DNA of 64,000 bases, from contig NZ_JOGR01000011.1 of the NCBI RefSeq assembly GCF_000719515.1, positions 62,001 through 126,000 of the forward strand, given 5' to 3'. Positions 51,947 through 61,424 of the stretch are shown piece after piece; within the stretch, counting starts at the first letter, position 1, and the number at the start of each line of letters is the position of its first letter. The notes under the pieces were generated by a model. It was not told the origin of the DNA. It did not search any database and saw only the letters and a list, made by a program, of their open reading frames with translations. The position numbers and the translations under genes are program-made. The stretch is from Glycomyces sp. NRRL B-16210 (lineage in GTDB: Bacteria; Actinomycetota; Actinomycetes; Mycobacteriales; Micromonosporaceae).

Positions 51947-54052
51947 TCAGGCCGCGATCTCGTCGGTCTTGCGCGACCAGATCCGGTGACCGGCGATCGC
52001 CTCGGCGAACGCGTCGAAGAACGCGTCCGGCACGTCCCCGCCGTGCGCGGCCGTGGTGACCACGCCGCCGTCCTCCACCGGCTCGACGCCGTCGGCGAAC
52101 GCCGCGTCCACATGGGCGGCGGGCAGCAGTCCGAGGCCGGCCCCGAAGGCCGCCACGGGCTTGGCGTGCTTGAACGCCTCGGTCACGAAGTGCACCGCGC
52201 GCCCGTCCCGGCTCAAAGCGGCCACGCTGTCGGGCCCGCACGGCACCGCTACCGCGTCGTACAGCACCGACGTCGTCGTCGGCAGGGCCCGGTCGGTCTC
52301 CACGTCCTCGCCGCTCGCCGACCGGATCCTCCCGCCGGTGAGCCCGACGACCTCGGGGACCGCGCCCCTGCGGTGCAGGTCGGCGACGAGCCGGGTCAGC
52401 CCCGTCCCGTCCACGCCGTCGGCCACGAGGATCGCCACCTTCCGGGTCGCGACCCCGCGCACCGGGTCGGTGAGTTGCGACAGCGCCGCCGAGGACCGGC
52501 CGTGGTTGGGCGATCCCTCCTCGGGCGCCTCCACCCCGATCCCCTCGGCGACCCGGACGGCCAGGTCCAGGTCGACGTGGCGCAGCTGGTCGACCACGCG
52601 GACCCGGATGTCCTGGTCGTCGACCTTGCCCAGCTCGAAGCGGAACGCGGCCACCACGTGTTCGGCCTCGACCTCCGTCATCGAGTTCCAGAACAGCGTC
52701 GCCTGTCCGTAGAAGTCCTTGAAGCTCTCCGAGCGCTCGCGGATCGTCGCGCCCTCCACCTTCTCCGTGTAGTGCCGGTAGGAGCCCTCGGCCCCCGGCG
52801 TCGGCGCGTCCTGCGAGATCGTGTTCTTGTTGTACGAGGTCGCCGAGGTGTGCACCCGGTGCTGGCCGTAGCCGTCGCGCTGGTCGTTGTGGACCTCGGC
52901 GACGGGCCGGTTGACCGGCAGGTGCGCGAAGTTCGGCCCGCCGAGCCGGATGAGCTGCGTGTCCAGGTACGAGAAGTTCCGGGCCTGGAGCAGCGGGTCG
53001 TTCGTGAAGTCGATGCCCGGCACCACGTTCGCGGTGTGGAACGCGATCTGCTCGGTCTCGGCGAAGAAGTTGTCCGGGTTGCGGTTGAGCGTCATCCTCC
53101 CCACCGGCCGCACCGGCACCCGCTCCTCGGGGATGAGCTTGGTCGCGTCGAGCAGGTCGAAGTCGAAGGCGAACTCGTCCTCCTCCGGCACCAGCTGCAC
53201 CCCCAGCTCCCACTCCGGGTAGTCCCCGGCCTCGATCGCGTCCCACAGGTCGCGCCGGTTGAAGTCCGCGTCGGCGCCGGCGATCTTCTGGGCCTCGTCC
53301 CACACCAGCGAGTGCGTGCCGAGCACGGGCGTCCAGTGGAACTTGACGAAGACGCCGTGCCCGGCCGCGTCGACCAGGCGGAAGGTGTGGACGCCGAAGC
53401 CCTGCATCATGCGGTAGCTGCGCGGCAGCGCCCGGTCGGACATGAGCCACATGATCGCGTGGAGCGTCTCGGGCTGGAGCGAGACGAAGTCCCACAGCGT
53501 GTCGTGCGCCGAGGCCGCCTGCGGGATCTCGTTGCGCGGCTCGGGCTTGACCGCGTGCACGAAGTCGGGGAACTTGGCCCCGTCCTGGATGAAGAACACC
53601 GGGAAGTTGTTGCCGACCAGGTCGTAGTTGCCCTCGCCGGTGTAGAACTTCGTCGCGAAGCCGCGCACGTCGCGCACGGTGTCGGCCGAGCCGCGCGAGC
53701 CGGCCACGGTGGAGAACCGCACGAACACCGGCGTGACGCGGCCCGGATCGGTGAGGAACGGCGCGGCCGTGTGCTCGGCGAGCCACGAGTCGTACACCCG
53801 GAACTCGCCGTAGGCGCCCGCCCCCCGCGCGTGGACCACCCGCTCGGGGATCCGCTCGTGGTCGAAGTGCGTGATCTTCTCCCTGACGTGGAAGTCCTCC
53901 ATCAGGGTGGGGCCGCGGCCCCCGGCCTTCAGCGAATCGTCGGTGTGGTTCACCCGGACGCCCTGCTGCGTGGTCAGGGCCTCGTCCCCGTCGCCCACCC
54001 TGTCGCGGTCGAGCTGCCGGTCCTTGTCGTCGCGCACGTTGTCCTGCGCCAT
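51947..54052 (-). CDS. katE: Large-subunit (clade 2) catalase, HPII type
   Basis: A protein of 701 residues, ATG 54052 with GAGGAGG upstream. Catalytic His in RVVHARGAGAYGEF, distal Asn in DLVGNNFPVFFIQD, proximal haem Tyr in RNFSYLDTQ, and RFSTVAGSRGSADT are all present. The C-terminal 150 residues (VAILVADGVDGTGLTRLV, VAAFGAGLGLLPAAHVDAAF) form the flavodoxin/DJ-1-like domain that marks HPII-type large catalases. It removes hydrogen peroxide in the cytoplasm. Next to a LigD-polymerase-domain gene on the same strand (86 bp), a combination seen in stress/sporulation-linked loci. Confidence 0.93.
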   Translation of the reverse strand: MAQDNVRDDKDRQLDRDRVGDGDEALTTQQGVRVNHTDDSLKAGGRGPTLMEDFHVREKITHFDHERIPERVVHARGAGAYGEFRVYDSWLAEHTAAPFLTDPGRVTPVFVRFSTVAGSRGSADTVRDVRGFATKFYTGEGNYDLVGNNFPVFFIQDGAKFPDFVHAVKPEPRNEIPQAASAHDTLWDFVSLQPETLHAIMWLMSDRALPRSYRMMQGFGVHTFRLVDAAGHGVFVKFHWTPVLGTHSLVWDEAQKIAGADADFNRRDLWDAIEAGDYPEWELGVQLVPEEDEFAFDFDLLDATKLIPEERVPVRPVGRMTLNRNPDNFFAETEQIAFHTANVVPGIDFTNDPLLQARNFSYLDTQLIRLGGPNFAHLPVNRPVAEVHNDQRDGYGQHRVHTSATSYNKNTISQDAPTPGAEGSYRHYTEKVEGATIRERSESFKDFYGQATLFWNSMTEVEAEHVVAAFRFELGKVDDQDIRVRVVDQLRHVDLDLAVRVAEGIGVEAPEEGSPNHGRSSAALSQLTDPVRGVATRKVAILVADGVDGTGLTRLVADLHRRGAVPEVVGLTGGRIRSASGEDVETDRALPTTTSVLYDAVAVPCGPDSVAALSRDGRAVHFVTEAFKHAKPVAAFGAGLGLLPAAHVDAAFADGVEPVEDGGVVTTAAHGGDVPDAFFDAFAEAIAGHRIWSRKTDEIAA

Positions 54053-54138
54053 GGTGCAAGCCTCCTCATCGCGGTCCGAAAGTCGGACCGTACCCCGAGG
54101 GGAGGGGCACAAACGGCGTCTCGGCAGGATCGCCCGGC

Positions 54139-55050
54139 TCAGTTCCCGAGCGCGTCCAGCCGCTCCCGGGCCGGGCCCGCGGCGGCCGCGTGCTCGTCGA
54201 TGCCCGCCCACGGGTCGGCCTTCTGCGCCAGGCGCCTGCGGATCGTCGCGGCCGTGTGGCCGCCGGGGGTCGAGCGCCCGAGCTCGCCCCAGTCCAGCGG
54301 GGTCGCGACCGCGGCGCCGGGCCGGGCGCGCAGCGAGTACGGGGCGATGAACGTCTGCCCGTAGGCGTTGCGGCCGGTGTCGAGGAAGATCCGGTCCCCG
54401 CGGCGCTCCTTGCGCTGCGCGGTGGTCAGCAGGTCCGGGTCGTCCGCGGCGAGGCGCTCGGCGATGCCGGCGGCGAGTTCGCGCACCGCGTCGAAGTCCT
54501 CGGAGCGGTCCAGCGGGGCGACCACGTGGTAGCCGCGACCGCCGGTGGCCTGCACGAACGCGGTCAACCCGATCGCCTCGCAGCACTCGCGCAGGCGGCG
54601 CGCGACGCCGTGGAGTGTGGCCGCCTCGGTCCCGCCGGGCGGGTCGATGTCGATCACGAGCCGGTCGGGGCGCTCCAGGTCCGCGACGGTGGAGAGCCAG
54701 ACGTGGAACTCGACGGTGGCCTGGTTCGCCAGGTAGACGAGGACGGCCGGCTCGTCGGCGAGCACGTGGCGGACGGCGCCGCCGCCGCGCAGGGCGACTT
54801 CGACGGTCGGGATCCAGTCGGGGAAGTGGTCGGAGGCGTCCTTCTGGAAGAACCCGTCCGCGCCGATCCCGTCGGGGAAGCGCCGCATGGTCAGCGGGCG
54901 CCCGGCCAGGTGCGGGACCATCGCGTCGGCGACCGCCCTGTAGTGCTCGATGAGGTCGCCCTTGGTGAGGCCGTCGCCGGGGAACAGCTCCTTGCCGAGC
55001 CGCGACACTTCGATGTCGTGCCCGCCGACGCCGATCGTCTGCGATGCCAT
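54139..55050 (-). CDS. Stand-alone LigD polymerase (primase-type) domain protein
   Basis: A protein of 303 residues covering only the archaeo-eukaryotic-primase-like polymerase domain of LigD: VSRLGKELFPGDGLTKGDLI, then RFPDGIGADGFFQKDASDHF, the catalytic pair in RLVIDIDPPGG (DxD), the His of GGRGYHVVAPL, and QTFIAPYSLRARPGAAVATP. Neither ligase nor phosphoesterase domain is fused. Such proteins add ribonucleotides at breaks in Ku-dependent end joining; no ku gene is in the window. Lies upstream of katE on the same strand. Confidence 0.9.
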   Translation of the reverse strand: MASQTIGVGGHDIEVSRLGKELFPGDGLTKGDLIEHYRAVADAMVPHLAGRPLTMRRFPDGIGADGFFQKDASDHFPDWIPTVEVALRGGGAVRHVLADEPAVLVYLANQATVEFHVWLSTVADLERPDRLVIDIDPPGGTEAATLHGVARRLRECCEAIGLTAFVQATGGRGYHVVAPLDRSEDFDAVRELAAGIAERLAADDPDLLTTAQRKERRGDRIFLDTGRNAYGQTFIAPYSLRARPGAAVATPLDWGELGRSTPGGHTAATIRRRLAQKADPWAGIDEHAAAAGPARERLDALGN

Positions 55051-55230
55051 CCGAATCCCCCTCGTCCGCGCGGCCGGGCCGCGCCTCAGTGTGCGCCGAG
55101 CGGCCGCGCCCCGTCCGGCGAACGGACGCGCGCACCCGCTCGCAGGTGTGCCCTGAAACCTCGCGGGTAACCGGTCACCGACAGGCGATGCGCAGACCGT
55201 GCGCGTTCCGCGATCGAAGGAGGCTCCGCC

Positions 55231-55698
55231 TTGAGCACCATCATCGAGTCAGTAGACGTGCAAGTCCCGGTCACCACGGCCTACAACCAGTGGACGCAGT
55301 TCGAGGACTTCCCGGCGTTCATGGAGGGCGTGGAGGCCGTCCACCAGATCGACGACACCCACATGCACTGGGTGACCAAGGTCGGCGGCGTCACCCGCGA
55401 GTTCGACGCCACCGTCACCGAGCAGCACCCCGACGAGCGGGTGGCCTGGAAGTCCGACAACGGGCCCACGCACGCCGGCGTGATCACCTTCCACCGGCTC
55501 AACGACGCCACCACGCGGGTCACGGCGCAGATGGACATCGACCCCGACGGCTTCGCCGAGCAGGCGGCCGACAAGCTCGGCTTCCTCGGGCGGCGCGTGA
55601 AGGGCGACATGCGCCGGTTCAAGGACTTCATCGAGTTCCAGGGCCGCGAGACCGGCTCGTGGCGCGGCGACATCGACCCTCCGGCCTCCGTGGTCTGA
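55231..55698 (+). CDS. SRPBCC (polyketide cyclase/dehydrase-like) protein
   Basis: A protein of 155 residues from a TTG start with GAAGGAGG seven bases upstream. STIIESVDVQVPVTTAYNQW, then FEDFPAFMEGVEAVHQIDDT and the C-terminal helix FLGRRVKGDMRRFKDFIEFQ match the coenzyme-Q-binding/cyclase-type START-like domain of small actinobacterial proteins. Cytoplasmic, ligand unknown. Divergent from the LigD-domain gene (180 bp). Confidence 0.85.
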   Translation: MSTIIESVDVQVPVTTAYNQWTQFEDFPAFMEGVEAVHQIDDTHMHWVTKVGGVTREFDATVTEQHPDERVAWKSDNGPTHAGVITFHRLNDATTRVTAQMDIDPDGFAEQAADKLGFLGRRVKGDMRRFKDFIEFQGRETGSWRGDIDPPASVV

Positions 55699-55736
55699 GA
55701 CGGGGCCGGGAGCGACCGGTCCGGCGGCGGTCCTGC

Positions 55737-56555
55737 TCAGAGGATAAGCAGGACCGCGCCGACCGCTGAGAGGACGAGGGTCGCCAGTTCGAACTGGCGC
55801 TGGTTCACCCGGTGCACGACGGCCCGCCCGGTGAAGGCGCCCAGCGCGACCGCGGGCACCAGGATCAGCGCCGCCAGCAGCGAGGTCCACGTGATGAGTC
55901 CGAGGCCGGCGCTGATGGGGACCTTGAACAGGTTGACCGCGAAGAAGAACCACGCCATCGTGCCGAGGAACCGCAGCTTCGGGAAGCCCGAGAGCATCAG
56001 GTAGAGCACCATGACCGGCCCGGCCGCGTTGGCGAGCATCGTGGCCGCGCCCGCCGCGACCCCGGTCCCGGCCGCCGCGCCCCTGCGCAGCAGCCCGCGG
56101 GGAGGTCCCGGGTCCACCGACGGCGCGTCCGCTTCGGGCCGGGGCTTCTCCGCGGCCGGTCGCAGCCGCGACCAGACCTGCAGCGCGAGCATCGACAGCA
56201 GGATCGCGCCGATGACGACCCGCATGGCGGCGTCGTCGGCGAACCACAGCGCGACCGCGCCCGTCCCGACCCCGACCACCACCCACGGCGCGAGCTTCGC
56301 GAGCACCGGCCACGCGACGTGCCGCGAGTAGAAGCGGATCGCGAACAGGTCGCCGATGATCAGGACCGGCAGCAGCGCCCCGGTCGACTCCCTGGCCGGG
56401 AGCACGGTCGCGAACAGCAGGATCGACAGCGAAGCGGTGCCGTTGATGCCGGTCTTGGAGAAGCCGACCAGCGCGGCGGCGAGCGCCAGGGCCGCCCAGG
56501 CGAGCGCGCCGTCGGGCAGGGCGGCGGGGAGCGCCGCCGAGGAGAGTTCGCCCAT
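55737..56555 (-). CDS. TauE/SafE-family membrane protein (sulfite/organosulfonate exporter-like)
   Basis: A protein of 272 residues with about eight hydrophobic helices in two halves. The first half opens with the family repeat motif AALVGFSKTGINGTASLSIL; the second with AAGAATMLANAAGPVMVLYL. FLGTMAWFFFAVNLFKVPIS is the conserved later segment. Members transport sulfite, sulfoacetate or other organic sulfur anions, but substrate here is open. Convergent with the SRPBCC gene and divergent from the GT1 gene. Confidence 0.88.
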   Translation of the reverse strand: MGELSSAALPAALPDGALAWAALALAAALVGFSKTGINGTASLSILLFATVLPARESTGALLPVLIIGDLFAIRFYSRHVAWPVLAKLAPWVVVGVGTGAVALWFADDAAMRVVIGAILLSMLALQVWSRLRPAAEKPRPEADAPSVDPGPPRGLLRRGAAAGTGVAAGAATMLANAAGPVMVLYLMLSGFPKLRFLGTMAWFFFAVNLFKVPISAGLGLITWTSLLAALILVPAVALGAFTGRAVVHRVNQRQFELATLVLSAVGAVLLIL

Positions 56556-56820
56556 GGGAGCACATCATTCACTCCCCACACATTCCCCGGACGGGTGGGC
56601 CGCGCCGCGCTTACGCTGCGGGACGGCGGGCCTTCGGCCGAAGCGGGCCGATACGGGGTTTCGGGGCGGGGGAATCAGGGGTTCTTCGTCCCCCTTTGCC
56701 TCCAGTATGTATCACGGGGCGCGCACCCCGGTTGGAACCGGGTCACGGCTATGACCTGCGGTGTAGTGCAGAATTGCCGTCCTGATCCGGGAGATTTCCC
56801 GAGAAGGAGAGGGCTGGGGC

Positions 56821-58029
56821 ATGAGGGTGCTGCTGTCGACCTACGGGTCGAGAGGGGACGTGGAGCCGCTCGTGGGGCTCGCCGCGCGACTGCGGGAGCT
56901 CGGCGCCGAGGTGCGGGTGAGCGCGCCGCCGGACGCGGAGTTCACGAAGCTGATCGAGGGGGCCGGCGCGGTGCACGTGCCGGTCGGGCGGAACGCGCAG
57001 GACATGGTCAAGGGCGTGACGATCGGGGCGGCGAAGGACGCGCGGCAGCTCGCGGCCGAGGTCGTCGCGATGCGCCTGGACATGCTGGACGCCGCCTCGG
57101 ACTGCGACGCGCTGCTGGCGACGGGCCTGCTCCCGGCCGGGGCGCGGGAGGTCGCCGAGCGGGTCGGCATCCCGTACGTGTTCGCGGCGTTCGCGCCGAG
57201 GACGCTGCCTTCGCCGCACCACCGGCCGCACCGGCGTCCGGGCCGGCCCTTCCCGCCCGGCGAGACCGACAACCGGGTGCTGTGGGACATCGACGCGGCG
57301 AACGTGCAGGACATGTACGGCGAGCCGCTCAATGCGCACCGCGCCTCGGTCGGGCTGGCGCCGGTGGCGAACGTGCGCGACCACGTCTACACCGACCGGC
57401 CGTGGCTCGCCGCCGACCCGGTCCTGGGGCCGTGGCCCGAGACGCCGGAGCTCGACGTGGTGCGGACCGGCGCGTGGTTCCTGCCCGACGAGCGCCCGTT
57501 GCCGGCCGACCTGGAGGCGTTCCTGGACGCGGGCGAGCCGCCGGTGTACGTGGGCTTCGGGAGCATGCCCAGGCACGTCCTGGAGGACACCGCCGAGGTG
57601 ACGATCGCGGCGGTGCGGGGCCTGGGCCGCCGGGCCCTCGTCTCCCGCGGCTGGGCCGAGCTGGCCGTGGTGGAGGCGGCCGGGGACTGCTTCGCGGTGG
57701 GGGAGGCGAACCACGGGGCGCTGTTCCCGCGCGTCGCGGCGGTGGTGCACCACGGCGGCGCGGGCACGACCGCGAAGGCCGCGCGGGCCGGTGCGCCGCA
57801 GGTGGTGGTGCCGCAGATGGCCGACCAGCCGTACTGGGCGGCGCGGGTCGCCGAGGTCGGTATCGGTGCGGCCCATGAGGAGCCGACGCCCACCGTCGAG
57901 ACCCTCTCGGCCGCGCTCGAAACGGCCCTCGACCCGCGCACTCGCGAGAAGGCCGCGGCCTTCGCCGCGCAGATGCCCGTGGACGGCGCGGCGGTGGCCG
58001 CGCGGCTCCTGACCGACCTGATCCGGTGA
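56821..58029 (+). CDS. GT1-family glycosyltransferase (macrolide/rifamycin-glycosyltransferase-like)
   Basis: A protein of 402 residues. MRVLLSTYGSRGDVEPLVGL is the classic N-terminal motif, and VVHHGGAGTTAKAARAGAPQ followed by QVVVPQMADQPYWAARV is the donor-binding signature of UDP-/dTDP-sugar antibiotic glycosyltransferases. GAGAAGGAGAGGG lies upstream of the ATG. The stop is 10 bp before the HelR-like gene, so one transcript. Because HelR proteins counter rifamycins, and rifamycin glycosyltransferases belong to this family, the pair may be a rifamycin-resistance module. That role is inferred. Confidence 0.87.
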   Translation: MRVLLSTYGSRGDVEPLVGLAARLRELGAEVRVSAPPDAEFTKLIEGAGAVHVPVGRNAQDMVKGVTIGAAKDARQLAAEVVAMRLDMLDAASDCDALLATGLLPAGAREVAERVGIPYVFAAFAPRTLPSPHHRPHRRPGRPFPPGETDNRVLWDIDAANVQDMYGEPLNAHRASVGLAPVANVRDHVYTDRPWLAADPVLGPWPETPELDVVRTGAWFLPDERPLPADLEAFLDAGEPPVYVGFGSMPRHVLEDTAEVTIAAVRGLGRRALVSRGWAELAVVEAAGDCFAVGEANHGALFPRVAAVVHHGGAGTTAKAARAGAPQVVVPQMADQPYWAARVAEVGIGAAHEEPTPTVETLSAALETALDPRTREKAAAFAAQMPVDGAAVAARLLTDLIR

Positions 58030-58039
58030 GGTGGACCCC

Positions 58040-60187
58040 ATGACCCCCAGCGCGTTCCGGCTTCCCGAGCGCCTCGCCGCCAAAGCCGACCCGGCCCTCA
58101 TCGCCGAGGACGAGCGGCACTTCGCGGCCATCGCGGCGAGCCTGGAGGCGACGATCGCCGAACTGGACGAGCGGCTCGAAGCCGCCCGCCGCTCGCCCGG
58201 CGGCAGCGGTCAGGCCGCGGCCGACCGGGACCGGGAGATCCACCGGCTCACCGGCCGCCTGCGCACCCTGCGCCGCTTCGGCCTGGACCTGTGCCTCGGC
58301 AGGACCGTCGCCGAGAGCGGCGAGACGGTCTACATCGGACGACTCGGCCTCACCGACAACGAGGGTCAGCGCCTGCTCCTGGACTGGCGCTCCCCCGCCG
58401 CCGAGCCGTTCTTCGGTGCGACCCACGCGAACCCGATGGGGCTGGTCAGCCGCCGCCGGTACCGGTGGACCCGCGGCCGCGTCAACGACTACTGGGACGA
58501 GGTGTTCACTTCCGAAGGCCTGGAAGGGAACGCCGCGCTCGACGACCAGTCCGCGTTCATCGCCACCCTGGGCGGCAGCCGGTCCGAGCGGATGCGGGAC
58601 GTGCTCGGCACGATCCAGGCCGACCAGGACGCGGTGATCCGCGCGGGCTCGCGCGGCGCCCTGGTGGTCGACGGCGGGCCGGGCACCGGCAAGACCGTCG
58701 TCGCGCTCCACCGCGCCGCCTACCTGCTCTACTCCGATCCGCGCCTTGGACACCACCGCGGCGGGGTCCTGTTCGTCGGCCCCCACCAGCCGTACCTGGC
58801 CTACGTCGCCGATGTGCTCCCCAGCCTCGGCGAGGAGGGCGTGCAGACCTGCACGCTGCGCGACCTCCTGCCCGAAGGCGGGGCCGCGGCGGTGGAGGAG
58901 GACCCGGAGGCGGCCCGCCTCAAGGACGCCGCCGAGATGTCCAAGGCGGTCGAGCCGGCCGTCCGGCTCTACGAGCGGCCGCCGAAGCAGGGCATGACCG
59001 TCGAGACGCACTGGTCCGAGGTCTGGCTCAGCGCCGCCGACTGGGCCGACGCGTTCGACGCGGTCGAACTCGGCACGCCGCACAACGAAGCGCGCGAACA
59101 GATCTGGGACGAGCTGGTCGAGATCATCCGCGACAAGCACGAGGACGAGGAGATCGCCGAGGGCCTGCTGCGGCAGTCGCTGCGGCGCAACCGGGAGCTC
59201 GTCACGGCCCTGAACCGGGCCTGGCCGCTCATCGAGGCGGCCGACATCGTCGGCGACCTGTGGACGGTGCCCGACTACCTGCGCATGTGCGCGCCGTGGC
59301 TGGACGAGGACGAGGTGGCGCGGCTCCAGCGGCCGGACCCCAAGGCGTGGACGGTGTCCGACCTGCCGCTGCTGGACGCGGCCCGGCGCCGGATGGGCGA
59401 CCCGGAGGCGTCGCGGCGCCTGCGCCGCCAGGAGGCCGAGGTCGCCTCGCAGCGCGAGACCATCGAGCGGGTGGTGGAGGACCTGCTGGAGGCGGAGTAC
59501 GACAACGAGGGCGCGATGATCATGCTCCACGGGCAGGACCTCCAGGCCGCGTTGATCGACGAGGACGCGCTGCCCACCGCCGACCCGGACCTGCTCGGCG
59601 GGCCGTTCGCGCACGTCATCGTGGACGAGGCCCAGGAGTTGACCGACGCGCAGTGGCAGATGCTGATGCGCCGGTGCCCGTCCCGGAGCTTCACGATCGT
59701 GGGCGACCGCGCCCAGGCCCGGCACGGGTTCACCGAGTCCTGGGAGGAGCGCCTGGAGCGGATCGGCTTCGACCGGATCCGCTTGGCGTCGTTGACGATC
59801 AACTACCGGACGCCGGAGGAGGTCATGGCCGAGGCCGAGCGGGTGATCCGGGAGGCGATCCCGGACGCGAACGTGCCCACCTCGGTGCGAAGCAGCGGAG
59901 TCCCGGTCGAGCACCGGTCCACTTCGGAACTGGAGGCGATCCTCGAAGCCTGGCTGGCCGAGCACGAGGAGGGGACCGCCTGCGTCATCGCGGCGGACCC
60001 GGAGACCGTCGCGCTCCCGGACGACCCGCGAGTCCGCTCGCTCACCCCGGAGCTGTCGAAGGGCCTGGAGTTCGACCTGGTGGCGCTCATCGACCCCGAG
60101 GGCTTCGGGGAGGGCATCGAGGCCGCGGTCGACAGGTACGTCGCGATGACCAGGGCGACCCAGCGACTGGTGGTCCTCAGGACTTGA
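58040..60187 (+). CDS. helR: HelD/HelR-like RNA polymerase-associated helicase-fold ATPase
   Basis: A protein of 715 residues from ATG 58040 (GAGGTGG upstream). An N-terminal antiparallel coiled coil (HFAAIAASLEATIAELDERL, about 25-85) is followed by YIGRLGLTDNEGQRLLLDWR. Walker A is VVDGGPGTGKTVVALHRAAY (about 210-230); VIVDEAQELTDAQWQML is motif II and YVAMTRATQRLVVL motif VI of the UvrD-like fold. HelD-type proteins pull stalled RNA polymerase off DNA; HelR members displace rifamycins. Assignment to HelR rather than HelD rests on length and the neighbouring GT1 gene. Convergent with metX, stops overlapping by 11 bp. Confidence 0.82.
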   Translation: MTPSAFRLPERLAAKADPALIAEDERHFAAIAASLEATIAELDERLEAARRSPGGSGQAAADRDREIHRLTGRLRTLRRFGLDLCLGRTVAESGETVYIGRLGLTDNEGQRLLLDWRSPAAEPFFGATHANPMGLVSRRRYRWTRGRVNDYWDEVFTSEGLEGNAALDDQSAFIATLGGSRSERMRDVLGTIQADQDAVIRAGSRGALVVDGGPGTGKTVVALHRAAYLLYSDPRLGHHRGGVLFVGPHQPYLAYVADVLPSLGEEGVQTCTLRDLLPEGGAAAVEEDPEAARLKDAAEMSKAVEPAVRLYERPPKQGMTVETHWSEVWLSAADWADAFDAVELGTPHNEAREQIWDELVEIIRDKHEDEEIAEGLLRQSLRRNRELVTALNRAWPLIEAADIVGDLWTVPDYLRMCAPWLDEDEVARLQRPDPKAWTVSDLPLLDAARRRMGDPEASRRLRRQEAEVASQRETIERVVEDLLEAEYDNEGAMIMLHGQDLQAALIDEDALPTADPDLLGGPFAHVIVDEAQELTDAQWQMLMRRCPSRSFTIVGDRAQARHGFTESWEERLERIGFDRIRLASLTINYRTPEEVMAEAERVIREAIPDANVPTSVRSSGVPVEHRSTSELEAILEAWLAEHEEGTACVIAADPETVALPDDPRVRSLTPELSKGLEFDLVALIDPEGFGEGIEAAVDRYVAMTRATQRLVVLRT

Positions 60188-61364
60188 GGAACTCCCGCAC
60201 CGCGTCGTGGTAGCCGGCGGGTTCGAGCAGGAACGAGTCGTGGCCGTACGGCGAGGCGATCTCGGTGTGCGCCACCGCGACCCCTCGGGCCGCGAGCGAT
60301 GCGCGGAGGCGCAGCGAGTGCGCGGTGGCGAAGCGCCAGTCGGAGTCGAAGGACAGCAGGCGGAATCGCGTGTCGGTCGCCGCCAGCGCCGCGTCCGTCG
60401 CCTTCGCGTGCTCGGGTCCGAACGGGTCGAAGTAGTCCATCGGGCGGGTCAGGTAGAGGTAGGAGAGGGCGTCGAAGCGGTCCAGGAACTTGTCGCCCTG
60501 GTGCTGGAGGTAATGCTCGACGGCGAAGTCCGGTCCGAGTCGCTGGTCGGGGCCGGAGGTGTCCCGCTCGTGCCCGAACTTCGCGGTGAGGGAGCGGTCC
60601 GAGACGTAGGTGACGTGCGCGAGCATCCGGGCGACCTTCAGTCCGTGCGCGGGCACGACGCCGTGTTCGCCGTAGCGTCCGCCGTGGAAGTCGGGGTCGG
60701 CGAGGATCGCGTGGCGCGCGACGCTGGAGAGGGCGATGTTCTCGGGCGTCAGCCGCGCGGAGGCGGCGACCACGAGCGCCCGTTCGATGCGGTCGGGTTC
60801 GTCCAGGACCCATTGCAGCACTTGCATTCCGCCGAGCGATCCGCCGATGGCCGCGTGGAGGCGGGGGATGCCGAGGCGGTCGAGCAGGCGGCGGTGCGCG
60901 GTGACGAGGTCGGTGATGTGGAGCGGCGGGAAGTCCAGGCCGTGGGCCCGCCCGGTCTCGGGGTCTATTGAGGACGGTCCGGTGGTGCCGCTGCATCCGC
61001 CCAGGAGGTTGGGGCAGACCACGAAGTACTCGTCGGTGTCCACGGCCTTGCCGGGCCCGATGAGGTTGTCCCACCAGCCGAGCCGGCCGGTGCCTTCTTC
61101 CCTTCCGGCGGCGTGGGCGTCGCCGGTGAGGGCGTGCGCCACGAACACCGCGTTGTCGCGGGCCGCGTTGAGCTCGCCGTAGGTCTCGAAGGCGACCTCG
61201 ACCCGCTTCAGCTCCCGGCCCGCGGTGAGCCGCAACGGGTCGTCCGCGTCGGCCACCGTCGCGGTCCGGGTCCGGGTCTCGTACAGGGATGCGGCTGCTC
61301 CGACAGGCGTTCCCTCCGCGGGGCCGCGGGGCGAGAATGTTGTCTCACATGCTGGATTGCTCAA
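60177..61364 (-). CDS. metX: Homoserine O-acetyltransferase
   Basis: About 395 residues from TTG 61364; GTG 61256 (359 residues) is an alternative, and neither has a strong ribosome-binding site. The alpha/beta-hydrolase motifs are complete: VEVAFETYGELNAARDNAVF, HALTGDAHAAG, nucleophile Ser in AAIGGSLGGMQVLQW, Asp in LLSFDSDWRF and His in YGHDSFLLEP. NPETGRAHGLDFPPLHITDL-like SSIDPETGRAHG and the RxMDYFDPF segment also fit. It acetylates L-homoserine for methionine synthesis. Divergent from metY, which uses the product. Confidence 0.9.
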   Translation of the reverse strand: MSNPACETTFSPRGPAEGTPVGAAASLYETRTRTATVADADDPLRLTAGRELKRVEVAFETYGELNAARDNAVFVAHALTGDAHAAGREEGTGRLGWWDNLIGPGKAVDTDEYFVVCPNLLGGCSGTTGPSSIDPETGRAHGLDFPPLHITDLVTAHRRLLDRLGIPRLHAAIGGSLGGMQVLQWVLDEPDRIERALVVAASARLTPENIALSSVARHAILADPDFHGGRYGEHGVVPAHGLKVARMLAHVTYVSDRSLTAKFGHERDTSGPDQRLGPDFAVEHYLQHQGDKFLDRFDALSYLYLTRPMDYFDPFGPEHAKATDAALAATDTRFRLLSFDSDWRFATAHSLRLRASLAARGVAVAHTEIASPYGHDSFLLEPAGYHDAVREFLKS

Positions 61365-61424
61365 CCTATCCGGCCGATCTGTGCGTAAAGATGTAGTCGA
61401 TAGCCTACTACTCCGAGGGGAAAA

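Noticed and set aside
56560..56820. Rifamycin-associated inverted repeat before the GT1/HelR pair
   Set aside because: No long inverted repeat of the expected kind was found; the 12-bp palindrome CTTCGGCCGAAG is too short to equate with it.
57329..59965. Long minus-strand open frame opposite the GT1 and HelR-like genes
   Set aside because: It is antisense to two genes with intact catalytic motifs and consists of Arg/Gly/Val/Asp-rich sequence with no recognisable fold.
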